From Lachnospiraceae bacterium (lineage in GTDB: Bacteria; Bacillota; Clostridia; Lachnospirales; Lachnospiraceae), in the NCBI GenBank assembly GCA_021201665.1, contig JAJQEO010000033.1:1-64000 (forward strand): DNA of 64,000 bases, in the 5' to 3' direction. The position numbers and the translations under genes were made by a program. How positions within the stretch are numbered: position 1 is the first letter of the stretch; every line of letters starts with the position of its first letter. Shown here one piece after another: positions 27,959 to 37,200 of this stretch. A model generated the notes under the pieces. The model had not been told where the DNA came from. It saw only the letters and a program-made list of their open reading frames with translations, and did no database searches.

Positions 27959-29062
27959 TTAGTCCACAAAATTCACCGGCAATACCATGTAGATATAGCT
28001 CTGCTTCTCATCCCGTATAAAGCACGGCGACTTCGGGTTCATAAAATAAATATCCACTTCCTCGTCATCAATTACGCGCAGAGCGTCCAGCAGAAAACGC
28101 GGATTGAAGCCAATCTTGATATCCTTGCCGTCCAGCTCAATATCCAGAGCGTCGTTCATCGTACCGATCTGCGAGGTGATTTTCATTTCCATCAGGTTAT
28201 CTGTAATATTCAGAATAATCGGACGCTTGTCCCCTTCTTTCACCAGCAGTGTCGCCCGGTCGATACAGCTGATGATATCCTGGCGGTTTACCGTCACTTT
28301 GGTGCCATAGCTGGTGGTAAGCATCTGGTCTACATTAAAATAGCTGCCTTCGATCAGGCGTGATACGATGCGATTCTCTTCGAATTCAAACAGAATGTGA
28401 TTGTCTGTCAGTGAAATATAAATAATATCATCCACCTCGCCGGTCAGTATTTTAGAAATCTCATTCAATGTCTTTCCCGGTACGATGACCTTTTTGTTTT
28501 CATAAGCATCCTTCATCAAAATCGAACGGATGGAAATCCGGTGTCCGTCCAGAGAAATAATGCGCAGCTGGTTTTCCTGGATGTCAAACAGCTCGCCGGT
28601 CAGCGTTTTATTTGCCTCGCTCGTGGAAATGGAGAAAATCGTCTGCCGGATCATTTCTTTCAGGGTAAACTGTGAAATACTGAGCTGATAATCCTTTTCC
28701 ACAAACGGCAGATATGGGAAATCCTCACCGCTCTGTCCCATGATATTGAATTTCGACTTTCCACAGGTGATGACGGTACTGTATTTTTCATCAGAGGTAA
28801 TCGTAACGTCGTCCTCGTCCAGCTTTCGGATCATATCAGAAAAAAGCTTCGCCTCCAGGGCAACGATTCCCTGTTCAGATATAATGCCTTCTACCTTTGT
28901 CTCAATGCCGAGCTCCATGTCGTTTGCGGTAAATTTAATGACGTCAGAAGAGGCGTCAATCAATACGCACATCAGAACCGGCATCGTAGATTTGGACGGT
29001 ACTGCTTTTGTAACAATATTGAGCGCTCGCAGAAGCTCTTTTTTGCTGCATGTGATTTTCAT
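27959..29062 (-). CDS. dnaN: DNA polymerase III beta subunit (sliding clamp)
   Basis: 367-residue ring-forming clamp that tethers DNA polymerase III to template. The three clamp folds are evident, beginning MKITCSKKELLRALNIVTKAV and ending with YIYMVLPVNF, a normal clamp C-terminus. The start was put at the ATG with AAAGGAG seven bases upstream. It is 333 bases downstream of dnaA, the gap holding DnaA boxes. The end is only six bases from a direct repeat of the MITE-like element. Confidence 0.97.
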   Translation of the reverse strand: MKITCSKKELLRALNIVTKAVPSKSTMPVLMCVLIDASSDVIKFTANDMELGIETKVEGIISEQGIVALEAKLFSDMIRKLDEDDVTITSDEKYSTVITCGKSKFNIMGQSGEDFPYLPFVEKDYQLSISQFTLKEMIRQTIFSISTSEANKTLTGELFDIQENQLRIISLDGHRISIRSILMKDAYENKKVIVPGKTLNEISKILTGEVDDIIYISLTDNHILFEFEENRIVSRLIEGSYFNVDQMLTTSYGTKVTVNRQDIISCIDRATLLVKEGDKRPIILNITDNLMEMKITSQIGTMNDALDIELDGKDIKIGFNPRFLLDALRVIDDEEVDIYFMNPKSPCFIRDEKQSYIYMVLPVNFVD

Positions 29063-29157
29063 GGGAAAACTCCTTTCGTCACCCGCCGCAGGATGTGCAG
29101 GCGGGATGCGCATTTATCTATTAATTATAAATAATCCGTAGTCTTATTATTAAGGGC

Positions 29158-29392
29158 TGTGGATATGTGAAAAACCTGTTTTTTTGTTGCAAATAAAGCA
29201 AAAGCAGGAAGGATAACCTTGTTGGAACGGCCGCAGAAGGCTGAGGAAAACTTTGAAATTATCCACCGGCCCTCAGGCTCCTTCTGAAGCTGGTTTTCTG
29301 AACCGCAGGAAGTTTATCCACCGCTATCCTCAGCCTTTCCACACAGATTTCGGTGGTTTCAGGTGTGGATAAGTTGATAACTTTGTGGATAA
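29158..29392. other. oriC, downstream DnaA-box cluster
   Basis: The gap between dnaA and dnaN carries DnaA boxes: TGTGGATAT (29158), TTATCCACC (29259 and 29314), TGTGGATAA (29364 and 29384). The last two are perfect and lie against the dnaA stop codon. Together with the upstream cluster this is the bipartite origin arrangement seen in Firmicutes. The AT-rich unwinding region was not pinned down. Confidence 0.75.
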
Positions 29393-29395
29393 CTT

Positions 29396-30766
29396 TTAAT
29401 TCGGATTGATCTTCTTTTTCAGAATTTCAATCGTATTTTTGGCGTTTTCAGAGGTCTTTATCTCGCCCGCAATTTTTTTCTGTCCGTGTATCACTGTCGA
29501 ATGATCCCGTTTGCCCAGAAGATCCCCCACCCTTTTGGTGCCGGCGTTCGTCATCTCCAGGCACAGGTACATCGCAATCTGCCGTGGATAAGCGATCTCC
29601 GAGCTGCGCTTGCTGCCCTTCAGATCTTCCACTGTGATGTGAAAATGCTCGGCGACAACGGAAATAATCAGATCCGGAGTGATTTCCCTTTCCGTATCCG
29701 GAGAGATGATGTCCTTAAGCGACTCCTCCGCCAGCGCGACCGTAATCTCTTTTTTGTCGAGACGGCTTAGGGCGATCAGCTTGTTCAGCGCCCCTTCCAA
29801 TTCACGAATATTGGATTTAATATTCATGGCAATATATTTGATGACTTCATCATCGATGTTGTAGCCGTCCATCTCCTCCTTTTTCTGGAGAATGGCCATC
29901 CTGGTCTCAAAATCTGGCGCGGAGATATCCGCGATCAGACCCCACTCAAACCGGGAGCGCAGACGCGCTTCCAGCGTCTCAATCTCCTTCGGAGGCTTAT
30001 CTGAGGAGATGATGATCTGCTTCTTATTATTATGGAGGTCGTTAAACGTGTGGAAAAACTCCTCCTGTGTGGATTCCTTTCCTATTATAAACTGGATATC
30101 GTCGATCAGCAGGACGTCCACACTGCGGTATTTCTCCCGGAATTTGGTCATGGAGGTCGCGTTGTTGTTACGGATAGCGGCAATGACCTCGTTGGTGAAG
30201 GTTTCACTGGTCACGTAAATCACACGCATGGACGGATCCTGGTTCAGAATAAAGTGCGCGATCGAGTGCATCAGATGCGTCTTTCCAAGTCCGGCTCCTC
30301 CGTAAATATAGAGAGGGTTATACATCCGGCCCGGAGACTCGGAGACCGCCAGCGCCGCCGCGTGGGCAAACTTGTTATTATTGCCTACGACGAAGGTGTC
30401 AAAGGTGTACTTTGGATTCAGCCCGGCGCGCTCCGCGAGTACCTGATGACTGTCGGCAGCATTTTCCACAGGAAAATTTCCCCTCGGATTTGGATCGGAC
30501 TGCTCTGCCTGCTCCGGGAGGATAAATTCCAGCTCATATTCCTTTCCCGTGCATTCTGCTACCGCTACCTTCAGGGGAAAGGTGTATTTTTTCGTAATGT
30601 AATCCACACCTACCTGTCCGGAAGGGACAAGGATCGTGATCGTATGGTCTGAGACCGCATGAATGATGAGCGGCTGCAGCCAGGTCTTAAACGCAATATC
30701 GGAAAGATCGTGCTCTTCCTTTACGGTCAGAAGAATATCCTTCCATTTTTCTCTGAGTATGTCCAT
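29396..30766 (-). CDS. dnaA: Chromosomal replication initiator DnaA
   Basis: 456-residue AAA+ initiator that binds DnaA boxes and melts oriC. N-terminal domain I (WLQPLIIHAV...), a short variable linker, Walker A YGGAGLGKTHLMHSIAH, Walker B VLLIDDIQF, and the C-terminal DNA-binding signature GKRDHSTVIHGQKKI are all present. GGAG lies seven bases before the ATG. DnaA boxes on both sides of the gene suggest autoregulation. Confidence 0.98.
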   Translation of the reverse strand: MDILREKWKDILLTVKEEHDLSDIAFKTWLQPLIIHAVSDHTITILVPSGQVGVDYITKKYTFPLKVAVAECTGKEYELEFILPEQAEQSDPNPRGNFPVENAADSHQVLAERAGLNPKYTFDTFVVGNNNKFAHAAALAVSESPGRMYNPLYIYGGAGLGKTHLMHSIAHFILNQDPSMRVIYVTSETFTNEVIAAIRNNNATSMTKFREKYRSVDVLLIDDIQFIIGKESTQEEFFHTFNDLHNNKKQIIISSDKPPKEIETLEARLRSRFEWGLIADISAPDFETRMAILQKKEEMDGYNIDDEVIKYIAMNIKSNIRELEGALNKLIALSRLDKKEITVALAEESLKDIISPDTEREITPDLIISVVAEHFHITVEDLKGSKRSSEIAYPRQIAMYLCLEMTNAGTKRVGDLLGKRDHSTVIHGQKKIAGEIKTSENAKNTIEILKKKINPN

Positions 30767-30801
30767 TTTTTTCTCTCCAAAATATGAATCTGCCTTCCTT
30801 A

Positions 30802-30830
30802 ATATTAAACCAAAAATGAGTATTTAGCAA
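30802..30830 (-). promoter_or_regulatory. dnaA promoter
   Basis: Minus strand: TTGCTA (30830-30825), 17-base spacer, TAATAT (30807-30802), 36 bases before the start codon. Confidence 0.55.
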
Positions 30831-30956
30831 TCTTATTTTTTTATATCCGGGCGGAAAGTTCTGCAAAGGTTTGCCGGTGTTCTTCTGAAAAGACACGAGC
30901 GGCATTCTGGAGGCGCTTCGGCACATTATGACATAGCTTGTACGGATATATATTAT

Positions 30957-31237
30957 GTACAGTGGTCAGAGTTGTGCATAAACCTGTGGAAAATGGCTGG
31001 AAAACGAATGGAAAACCTGTGGAAAAAAAAGACAGAAGTCGACATAATTCGACAACTACGGGGGAAAAGAATTCTGGGCTGTGCATAAGTTTTAAACTTT
31101 GTGAACATCTCGTTTTTTCCCGGAAAACAGGAATATTTTCGGATAATCCATTAGCGTAGAAGACCTGATTTCTGAAACTTTTCAACAAGTTATCCACAAA
31201 ATGTGGAAAACTTACGTAAACAAAAAGGTGTGGATAT
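30957..31237. other. oriC, upstream DnaA-box cluster
   Basis: Within the 760-base dnaA-rpmH gap, a perfect TTATCCACA (31190-31198) lies beside TGTGGAAAA (31202) and TGTGGATAT (31229). Looser CTGTGGAAAA sites recur near 30984 and 31017. This is the usual position of the upstream half of a bipartite Firmicute origin. Several open frames on either strand here have no ribosome sites and were not accepted. Confidence 0.65.
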
Positions 31238-31398
31238 CAAACCTGGCGCTTTCTTAAAGATAAAAGTATGGAGGCAGACAATCAGTGGCTGAAATTAATT
31301 TAGAAAGGTAATATAATTTGCTATACAAAAATTTGCAAAACTGCGGAATCCCGGTGAAACCCTTCGATAAAAAAGCCGATAAAAATGATTGGAATTGC

Positions 31399-31427
31399 TT
31401 GACTTAAAAGGGTTTTGTGCATATAAT
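31399..31427 (+). promoter_or_regulatory. rpmH promoter
   Basis: TTGACT (31399-31404), 17-base spacer, perfect TATAAT (31422-31427), 100 bases before rpmH. Confidence 0.7.
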
Positions 31428-31526
31428 TGGTACGATGTCTTCAAAACCGGGGGACAACCCCAGAAACATACCAGAGAGCAGAGATTTGAGATCCTGTCAG
31501 AGAATAAAAAAAGGAGGTGCCGCACA

Positions 31527-31661
31527 ATGAAGATGACATTTCAGCCGGGGAAAAGACATAGATCAAGAGTTCATGGATTTCGGGCAAGAATGAGCACGGC
31601 AGGCGGAAGAAAGGTATTAGCCGCCAGAAGGGCAAAAGGAAGAAAAGTTTTGTCAGCGTAA
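31527..31661 (+). CDS. rpmH: 50S ribosomal protein L34
   Basis: 44-residue basic protein with the invariant L34 pattern [20 protein letters not shown] and [27 protein letters not shown] lies nine bases upstream. The first gene of the right-arm cluster rpmH-rnpA-yidD-yidC-jag. Confidence 0.98.
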   Translation: MKMTFQPGKRHRSRVHGFRARMSTAGGRKVLAARRAKGRKVLSA

Positions 31662-31809
31662 GTCTTCTGAGAAGAATGGCAGAGGGATTTTTGCATCTGT
31701 TGTTTGCCTCACCAGGTGGCAGATGGCGGATGTGAAGGTCCCTTATTTACGCACAGAATAGGACCGCCGGCGGAACCGCGCAGGATGGCGGTGCCTGAAA
31801 GGTTTTAAT

Positions 31810-32148
31810 ATGGAATATTCGGAATCTCTGAAGAAATATGGAGATTTTCAGCGTGTTTACAGAAAAGGGAAATCGTATGCAAATAAATATCTGGTCATGT
31901 ATGTTTTGAAACAGGACACGCAGAAGAACCATATCGGTATTTCAGTCAGCAAAAAGGTCGGAAACAGCGTAGTAAGACACAGGATTATGAGGCTGGTCAG
32001 AGAGAGCTACCGTCTGCATGAGGCCGGATTTGAGAGGGGTCTTGACATGGTAGTCGTGGCGCGGCCGGCAGTGAAGGATAAGAGCTTCCAGGAGGTGGAA
32101 AGCTCACTTCTGCATCTGGGGAGACTTCATAGAGTGTATAAAGGGTAA
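31810..32148 (+). CDS. rnpA: Ribonuclease P protein component
   Basis: 112-residue basic cofactor of RNase P, which trims tRNA 5' ends. The central helix carries the family pattern GNSVVRHRIMRLVRESYR, and the first beta strand FQRVYRKGKSYANKYLVMYV is typical. 149 bases after rpmH and presumably on the same transcript. Confidence 0.96.
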   Translation: MEYSESLKKYGDFQRVYRKGKSYANKYLVMYVLKQDTQKNHIGISVSKKVGNSVVRHRIMRLVRESYRLHEAGFERGLDMVVVARPAVKDKSFQEVESSLLHLGRLHRVYKG

Positions 32149-32228
32149 CAATTCAGGATGGTATCTTGTATTTGATGCGAGGTATGTATGCGAGATACGT
32201 TTGAAAAGTATAAAGAAAGTGGGAAAAG

Positions 32229-32438
32229 TTGAGAAAAATCCTTATCCGCATGATTCGTTTTTATCAGAAATATCTTTCGCCCCTGAAGAGGACGAGATGT
32301 CCCTATACGCCGACCTGTTCCCAGTATGGACTTGAGGCAATTCAGAAATACGGAGCCCTGAAGGGCAGTGCGATGGCCGCGTGGAGGATCATGCGGTGCA
32401 ATCCTTTTTCCAGGGGAGGATATGATCCTGTTCCGTAA
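32229..32438 (+). CDS. yidD: Membrane protein insertion efficiency factor YidD
   Basis: 69-residue small membrane-associated protein helping YidC. The family signature [20 protein letters not shown] and GGYDPVP are present. A TTG start is used here: the conserved N-terminus [20 protein letters not shown] begins at it and a purine-rich site precedes it. Confidence 0.93.
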   Translation: MRKILIRMIRFYQKYLSPLKRTRCPYTPTCSQYGLEAIQKYGALKGSAMAAWRIMRCNPFSRGGYDPVP

Positions 32439-32516
32439 CGGGATGCGCCGAGAATTTTATGGCCCGCAATTCGCGCGTCAAAATCGTAAAATAGTAATGA
32501 GAGGAAGAAATTCATT

Positions 32517-33782
32517 ATGTTATTGACGAAAAGCACAGCATTTATAATCGGACCGATCGCGACCGTCCTTGGCTATATTATGAATGCAATTTTCTGGCTG
32601 CAGGAAAAAGTCGGAATTCCCAATATAGGTCTTTGCATTATTCTTTTTACAATTGTCATTTACATGCTTATGCTGCCACTGACGATCCAGCAGCAGAGGT
32701 TTTCCAAGCTCCAGGTAAAGATGAATCCGGAGCTGCAGGCGATTAATAAAAAGTACGAGAAGAAAAAAGACGACCAGGCAGCCATGATGAAGATGAATGA
32801 GGAGACCAAGGCTGTCTACGCAAAATATGGTGTACATCCGATGGGGAGCTGTCTGCAGCTGCTGATTCAGATGCCTATTCTGTTTGCCCTTTACCGGGTC
32901 ATCTGGAATGTTCCGGCTTACGTTACTTCCGTGTACAATGCAATTTCTCCTCTGGCAAACGAGCTGCTGGACACATCCGGCGCGGAAGAATTCATGACTG
33001 AAGCAGCGAGCTCCTTAAGTGTCAGCAATTTTGAGATGACTGTCAATAAGCTCATCGATACCATTTATAAATTCAAGACGGCCAACTGGACAGAGATATT
33101 GGATACATTTCCGGATCTGGAGTCAGTGATTAACTCGACCCAGGAAACCATGAACCGGATGAATTATTTTCTGGGGCTGAATATTGCTGATTCACCGATG
33201 GTGATTATGCAGAGCGCTTATTCCGAGAGGGCTTTTCTGCTGATTATCGGTGCCGCACTGGTTCCGATCCTGGCTGCGCTGACGCAGTGGCTGAACGCAA
33301 AGCTGGCCTCTACCGGCAATGAGAATGCCACGAGCAGCAATTCCAATGACACGATGAACGCCACCATGAAATCCATGAATACCGTAATGCCTCTGATGTC
33401 AGCATTCTTCTGTCTGACACTTCCTGTAGGTATGGGTATCTACTGGATCGCCGGCGCTCTGATCCGCAGCGTGCAGCAGGTATTTGTAAACAGAAGCATT
33501 TCCAAGATTGATATTGACGAATTAATCAAGCAGAATCTTGAGAAGGAAAATAAAAAGCGGGCAAAGCAGGGACTTCCGCCTCAGAATCTTTCGAATACGG
33601 CCAGGATTTCTACAAAGGCGATTGAAACTCCGAAGAAGCCGGAGGTTTCTGAGGAAGAAAAGGCAAAGAAAATCCAGGATTCTACCGATTATTACAAGAG
33701 CAGTACAAAGGCAAAGCCCGGCAGTCTGGCCTCAAAGGCGCAGATGGTGCAGCAATATAATGAAAGAACGAAAAAGAAATAG
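32517..33782 (+). CDS. yidC: Membrane protein insertase YidC/Oxa1
   Basis: 421-residue insertase of the Gram-positive type. The first helix is at about 7-28, the conserved cytoplasmic hairpin follows TIVIYMLMLPLTIQQQRFSK, and further helices include MPILFALYRVIWNVPAYV and AFFCLTLPVGMGIYWIAGAL. The basic C-terminal tail is long (about 95 residues) and Lys-rich, as in YidC forms that contact ribosomes. There is an extended acidic loop at about 140-215. GAGAGGAA precedes the ATG. Confidence 0.95.
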   Translation: MLLTKSTAFIIGPIATVLGYIMNAIFWLQEKVGIPNIGLCIILFTIVIYMLMLPLTIQQQRFSKLQVKMNPELQAINKKYEKKKDDQAAMMKMNEETKAVYAKYGVHPMGSCLQLLIQMPILFALYRVIWNVPAYVTSVYNAISPLANELLDTSGAEEFMTEAASSLSVSNFEMTVNKLIDTIYKFKTANWTEILDTFPDLESVINSTQETMNRMNYFLGLNIADSPMVIMQSAYSERAFLLIIGAALVPILAALTQWLNAKLASTGNENATSSNSNDTMNATMKSMNTVMPLMSAFFCLTLPVGMGIYWIAGALIRSVQQVFVNRSISKIDIDELIKQNLEKENKKRAKQGLPPQNLSNTARISTKAIETPKKPEVSEEEKAKKIQDSTDYYKSSTKAKPGSLASKAQMVQQYNERTKKK

Positions 33783-33793
33783 GGGGTGTTTTG

Positions 33794-35356
33794 ATGGATT
33801 CTATCGTAGTATCCGCGAAGACAGTGGAAGATGCCCTTACAGAGGCGTCCATTCAGCTTGGAACAAGCAGGGACAATATTGAATATACCGTGATTGACAG
33901 TGGTTCGAAGGGTCTGATTTTTGGTATCGGCGGCAGAAATGCCACGATTGAGGCAAAGAAAAAGGTTACCGATGAAGACCTGATGAAGGAAATTTTTGAG
34001 GACAAGCCTCAGAAGGCGAAAAAGGAGCCGAAAAAAGAGGATAGAAGAGAGTCCAGAAAGGAAAACAGAGAATCCCGGTCAGAAGGGAAATCTGAGAGCA
34101 GGAAGGAAACTAAAGAAGGAAGATCAGAGAAAAAATCCGAAATAAAGTCCGAGTCTAAGTCTGATACGAGGTCTGATTCCAGGTCTGAAAAGAAGGAAGT
34201 TAAAAAAGAAGAAAAAAGAGAGGCAAAGGATTTCAGAGAATCAAAAGATTCTAAAGATTCTCTGAAAGAAAGTAAGAAAGAGTTTAAGAAGGATTCCAGG
34301 AAGGAAGGAAAGAAAGAAGATAGAAAAGAATCCATAAAGAATCAGAGTAATGATTCTGATAAAGAAGGATCAAAGAAGGCTGGAGCCGTGTTTGAAAAAC
34401 CTGAAACTGTTGAAAGTGCCAAAAAGCCTGAGAATACTGAAAAACCTGAAGGTTCTGAAAGCACAGGTAAAATTGCAATGCCTGAAGGCTCTGAAAGCAC
34501 AGGTAAAATCTCAATGCCGCAGTCTGAATCCGCAGATTCTGAAGAGGATGTCCGCGGAGGCTATGAAAGAAGGAACAGAGGACGCAGAGAATATGACCGC
34601 AGAGACCGGAGACCTGTACAATACGGTTCACATGACAGAGGCGGCAGAGTATATGATAATGCTTCGGATGGCAAACCGGTATCCGCTGCTGTCGCAGAAG
34701 GCACAGACGTAAAAGCAGCAGAGGATGAGGTGAAGATCCCGAGGACCCCGGCTGACCCGGAGGAGGCAAAATCACGCGCAATCGATTTCCTGAAGCTGGT
34801 ACTTAACACGATGGGAATGGAAGTGGAAGTAAAAGCAGAATTTGAGGATGACATTCTCTGTCTGGATATAGAAGGCGAGGATATGGGGATCATGATCGGC
34901 AAGCGCGGACAGACGCTTGATTCGCTGCAGTACCTGACCAGCCTGGTTGTGAATAAGGGAAAGGATTCTTATGTACGTGTCAAGCTGGATACGGAGGATT
35001 ACCGCAACCGCAGAAAGGCAACACTGGAAAATCTCGCAAAAAATATAGCTTATAAAGTAAAGAAGACCAGACGTCCGGTTTTCCTCGAGCCGATGAATCC
35101 TTATGAGCGCAGAATCATCCACTCCGCTCTCCAGAATGATCCGTATGTGACCACCCACAGCGAAGGTGAGGAGCCTTATCGCAAGGTTGTAGTCACATTA
35201 AAGAGAGATCGTGACAGAGGAGGCAATGGCGGCGGCTATTCCCGGTATAATAACCGGCGCGGACGCTATAACCGTGAAAACAGAGATTTTTCTGATATCG
35301 ACCGCACGCAGAGTGAATTTGCTCAGGCAGAAACATCCTCGGATGAGGAAGAATAA
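33794..35356 (+). CDS. jag: RNA-binding protein Jag/KhpB with very long linker
   Basis: 520 residues. The N-terminal Jag domain (1-50, IVVSAKTVEDALTEASIQLG) and the C-terminal KH (near 330-390, IMIGKRGQTLDSLQYL) and R3H (near 400-455, PMNPYERRIIHSALQND) domains bracket a linker of about 260 residues. The first part of the linker is almost all Lys, Glu, Arg and Ser, the second Gly/Arg/Tyr-rich. The C-terminus after R3H is Arg/Gly/Asn-rich, RGG-like. Usual Jag proteins have 200-330 residues. The ATG at 33794 follows AGGGGGTG. Jag/KhpB with KhpA binds small RNAs and affects cell elongation in other Firmicutes. Confidence 0.93.
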   Translation: MDSIVVSAKTVEDALTEASIQLGTSRDNIEYTVIDSGSKGLIFGIGGRNATIEAKKKVTDEDLMKEIFEDKPQKAKKEPKKEDRRESRKENRESRSEGKSESRKETKEGRSEKKSEIKSESKSDTRSDSRSEKKEVKKEEKREAKDFRESKDSKDSLKESKKEFKKDSRKEGKKEDRKESIKNQSNDSDKEGSKKAGAVFEKPETVESAKKPENTEKPEGSESTGKIAMPEGSESTGKISMPQSESADSEEDVRGGYERRNRGRREYDRRDRRPVQYGSHDRGGRVYDNASDGKPVSAAVAEGTDVKAAEDEVKIPRTPADPEEAKSRAIDFLKLVLNTMGMEVEVKAEFEDDILCLDIEGEDMGIMIGKRGQTLDSLQYLTSLVVNKGKDSYVRVKLDTEDYRNRRKATLENLAKNIAYKVKKTRRPVFLEPMNPYERRIIHSALQNDPYVTTHSEGEEPYRKVVVTLKRDRDRGGNGGGYSRYNNRRGRYNRENRDFSDIDRTQSEFAQAETSSDEEE

Positions 35357-35484
35357 GGGTAACTATTCATGATAGGTCTTCGCATTTGCTGCTAAGACCG
35401 TATGAGAATATATAGTTTCATAACTGCAAAGGGAATGAACAGTTACGAATAAGACAGAACAGGCAGAAAATGCAGAAAAGCATG

Positions 35485-35504
35485 GGGGAAGAGAAATCTT
35501 CCCC
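35485..35504 (+). terminator. Terminator after jag
   Basis: GGGGAAGA-GAAA-TCTTCCCC is a perfect 8-bp stem with a GNRA-type loop, followed by TTTCAT. It closes the rpmH-jag transcript. The rest of the 35357..35736 gap consists of three dispersed repeats (D, A, C). Confidence 0.65.
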
Positions 35505-35590
35505 TTTCATGCGCAGCGATGCGAATGTATTTTTATGATTTGGAAATGACCGATGTCGTTTCCTGTAAAATATGGATGATCAGGTACTTA

Positions 35591-35619
35591 TAGTAAACGA
35601 CGTAAGTCGTTTTAATTTG
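35591..35619 (+). repeat. Dispersed repeat family D, copy 2
   Basis: TAGTAAACGACGTAAGTCG and following bases match 3741..3769 on the same strand. Confidence 0.55.
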
Positions 35620-35629
35620 CGCCGTTGCT

Positions 35630-35646
35630 GTGTGCCAGTGGCACAC
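35630..35646. repeat. Dispersed repeat family A, copy 4
   Basis: GTGTGCCAGTGGCACAC, a palindrome with the TGCCAGTGGCA core shared with 7931, 7968 and 17645. The outer arms differ but stay complementary. Confidence 0.7.
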
Positions 35647-35647
35647 C

Positions 35648-35692
35648 TTGTGCAAAGTGACAAAACTTCGGTTCCGGTTTTTCCGGGTCAGG
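35648..35692 (-). repeat. Dispersed repeat family C, copy 1
   Basis: Read on the minus strand this matches 40230..40276: CC(T)GACCCGG, AAAAACCGGAACCGAA and TTTTGTCA...TTGC(A)CAA are shared over about 45 bases. Confidence 0.65.
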
Positions 35693-35736
35693 TTATAATA
35701 TCAGAAGAAGGTATGCCGGGCAAGGAGGAGATAATT

Positions 35737-37122
35737 TTGGGCGACAGTGATACGATTGCCGCGATTTCGACGGCTTTAGGCGGATCCGGCATAGCGATTG
35801 TCCGAATCAGCGGAAGCGATGCGATCCGGGTAGGGGATCTGGTTTTTGTTTCTGCCGGAGGCAGCAAAAGGCTGTCAGATCAACAAACTCATACGATTCA
35901 CTATGGTTATATAAAGGATGGAGACAAGACTGTTGACGAGGTGCTGGTATCTTTGATGCGTGCCCCCCGCAGCTTTACAACAGAAGATACAGTGGAGATC
36001 AATTGTCATGGCGGAGTGTATGCAACCAGAAGAGTACTGGATACGGTTTTAAAAAATGGCGCTCGTCTGGCAGAACCCGGAGAATTCACGAAAAGAGCCT
36101 TTTTAAATGGAAGAATTGATCTTTCTCAGGCAGAATCTGTGATTGATGTGATACAGGCAAAGAACGAGTACGCTCTGCAAAATTCTCTTGAGCAGCTGTG
36201 CGGAGCTCTTGGCAGGGAGGTTAATGCTTTGAGAGAGCGGATTCTTTATCAGACTGCCTTTATTGAATCCGCGCTGGATGATCCTGAGCACTATAGCCTG
36301 GAAGGATATCCCGGAAAGCTTCGGCTTGAGACCCTGGATTTGCTGCAGTCAGTCAATCGTTTGATCGCTACCTCTGATAATGGACGGCTGATGAAAGAAG
36401 GCATCCAAACCGTGATTCTCGGAAAACCGAACGCCGGGAAGTCTTCTCTGCTGAATGTGCTTGCCCGGGAGGAGCGTGCCATCGTGACAGATATCGCGGG
36501 AACCACCAGAGATACGCTTGAAGAGACTATTTCTCTCGGAGGAATTACATTACAGCTGGTAGATACCGCCGGCATCCGCAGTACGGATGATACGATTGAA
36601 AAAATCGGTGTCAGCAAGGCGCAGGATAAGGCTGGCATGGCAGATCTGATTCTTTATGTAGTCGATTCTACCGTCGCGCTGGATGAAAATGATGATAAAA
36701 TTCTTTCCTTATTAAAAGATAAGAAGGTTATCGTTCTTTTAAATAAATCTGATATGGAGCCTATGGTATCCTTGGATCAGGTCAGAGCGTTTGTCTGCGA
36801 CCGGTACCCGGTAATAGAAATCTCCGCGAAGGAGGAGACAGGGCTGGATTTACTTACAAACACCTTGCAGGAGCTTTTTTATCAGGGAAATCTTTCCTTT
36901 AATGATGAAATCTATATTACCAGTGCAAGAATAAAGTCAGAGTTAATAAACGCAAATAATAGTCTTAAAAAAGTGCTGGAAAGTATTTCTATGGGGCTTT
37001 CGGAGGACTTCTTCTCCATAGATCTGATGGATGCTTATGCCGCCCTTGGGCGGATTATAGGCAAAGAGGTTGGGGAGGATCTGGTAAACGAAATTTTCGG
37101 AAGATTTTGTATGGGGAAATGA
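35737..37122 (+). CDS. mnmE: tRNA U34 modification GTPase MnmE
   Basis: 461 residues from a TTG with a perfect AAGGAGG eight bases upstream. This start gives the normal family length and N-terminus DTIAAISTALGGSGIAIVRISG. The formyl-THF-binding N-domain is followed by a helical domain with an inserted GTPase: GKPNAGKSSLLN (G1), GTTRD (G2), DTAG (G3), NKSD (G4). The C-terminus FCMGK keeps the essential cysteine. Works with MnmG to add the carboxymethylaminomethyl group to tRNA wobble uridine. The helical region reads SALDDPEHYS where relatives have an Asp/Glu-rich ALDFPEE-like segment. Confidence 0.96.
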   Translation: MGDSDTIAAISTALGGSGIAIVRISGSDAIRVGDLVFVSAGGSKRLSDQQTHTIHYGYIKDGDKTVDEVLVSLMRAPRSFTTEDTVEINCHGGVYATRRVLDTVLKNGARLAEPGEFTKRAFLNGRIDLSQAESVIDVIQAKNEYALQNSLEQLCGALGREVNALRERILYQTAFIESALDDPEHYSLEGYPGKLRLETLDLLQSVNRLIATSDNGRLMKEGIQTVILGKPNAGKSSLLNVLAREERAIVTDIAGTTRDTLEETISLGGITLQLVDTAGIRSTDDTIEKIGVSKAQDKAGMADLILYVVDSTVALDENDDKILSLLKDKKVIVLLNKSDMEPMVSLDQVRAFVCDRYPVIEISAKEETGLDLLTNTLQELFYQGNLSFNDEIYITSARIKSELINANNSLKKVLESISMGLSEDFFSIDLMDAYAALGRIIGKEVGEDLVNEIFGRFCMGK

Positions 37123-37200
37123 AATGTATGCCAGGTAGCCGTGCCTGCACTTGCACGGATATTTAATTTGAATGACATGTTACATGTGAGGTTTCATAAA

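Noticed and set aside
30687-31197. Minus-strand open frames in the dnaA upstream region
   Set aside because: They cross the DnaA-box cluster and the dnaA promoter, lack ribosome sites and resemble no protein.
34009-34335. 108-codon minus-strand frame opposite jag
   Set aside because: Ser/Phe/Leu-rich mirror of the Lys/Glu linker in jag.
35572-35736. Upstream start for mnmE at 35572
   Set aside because: It would translate three intergenic repeats; the TTG at 35737 has a perfect ribosome site and gives the normal length.
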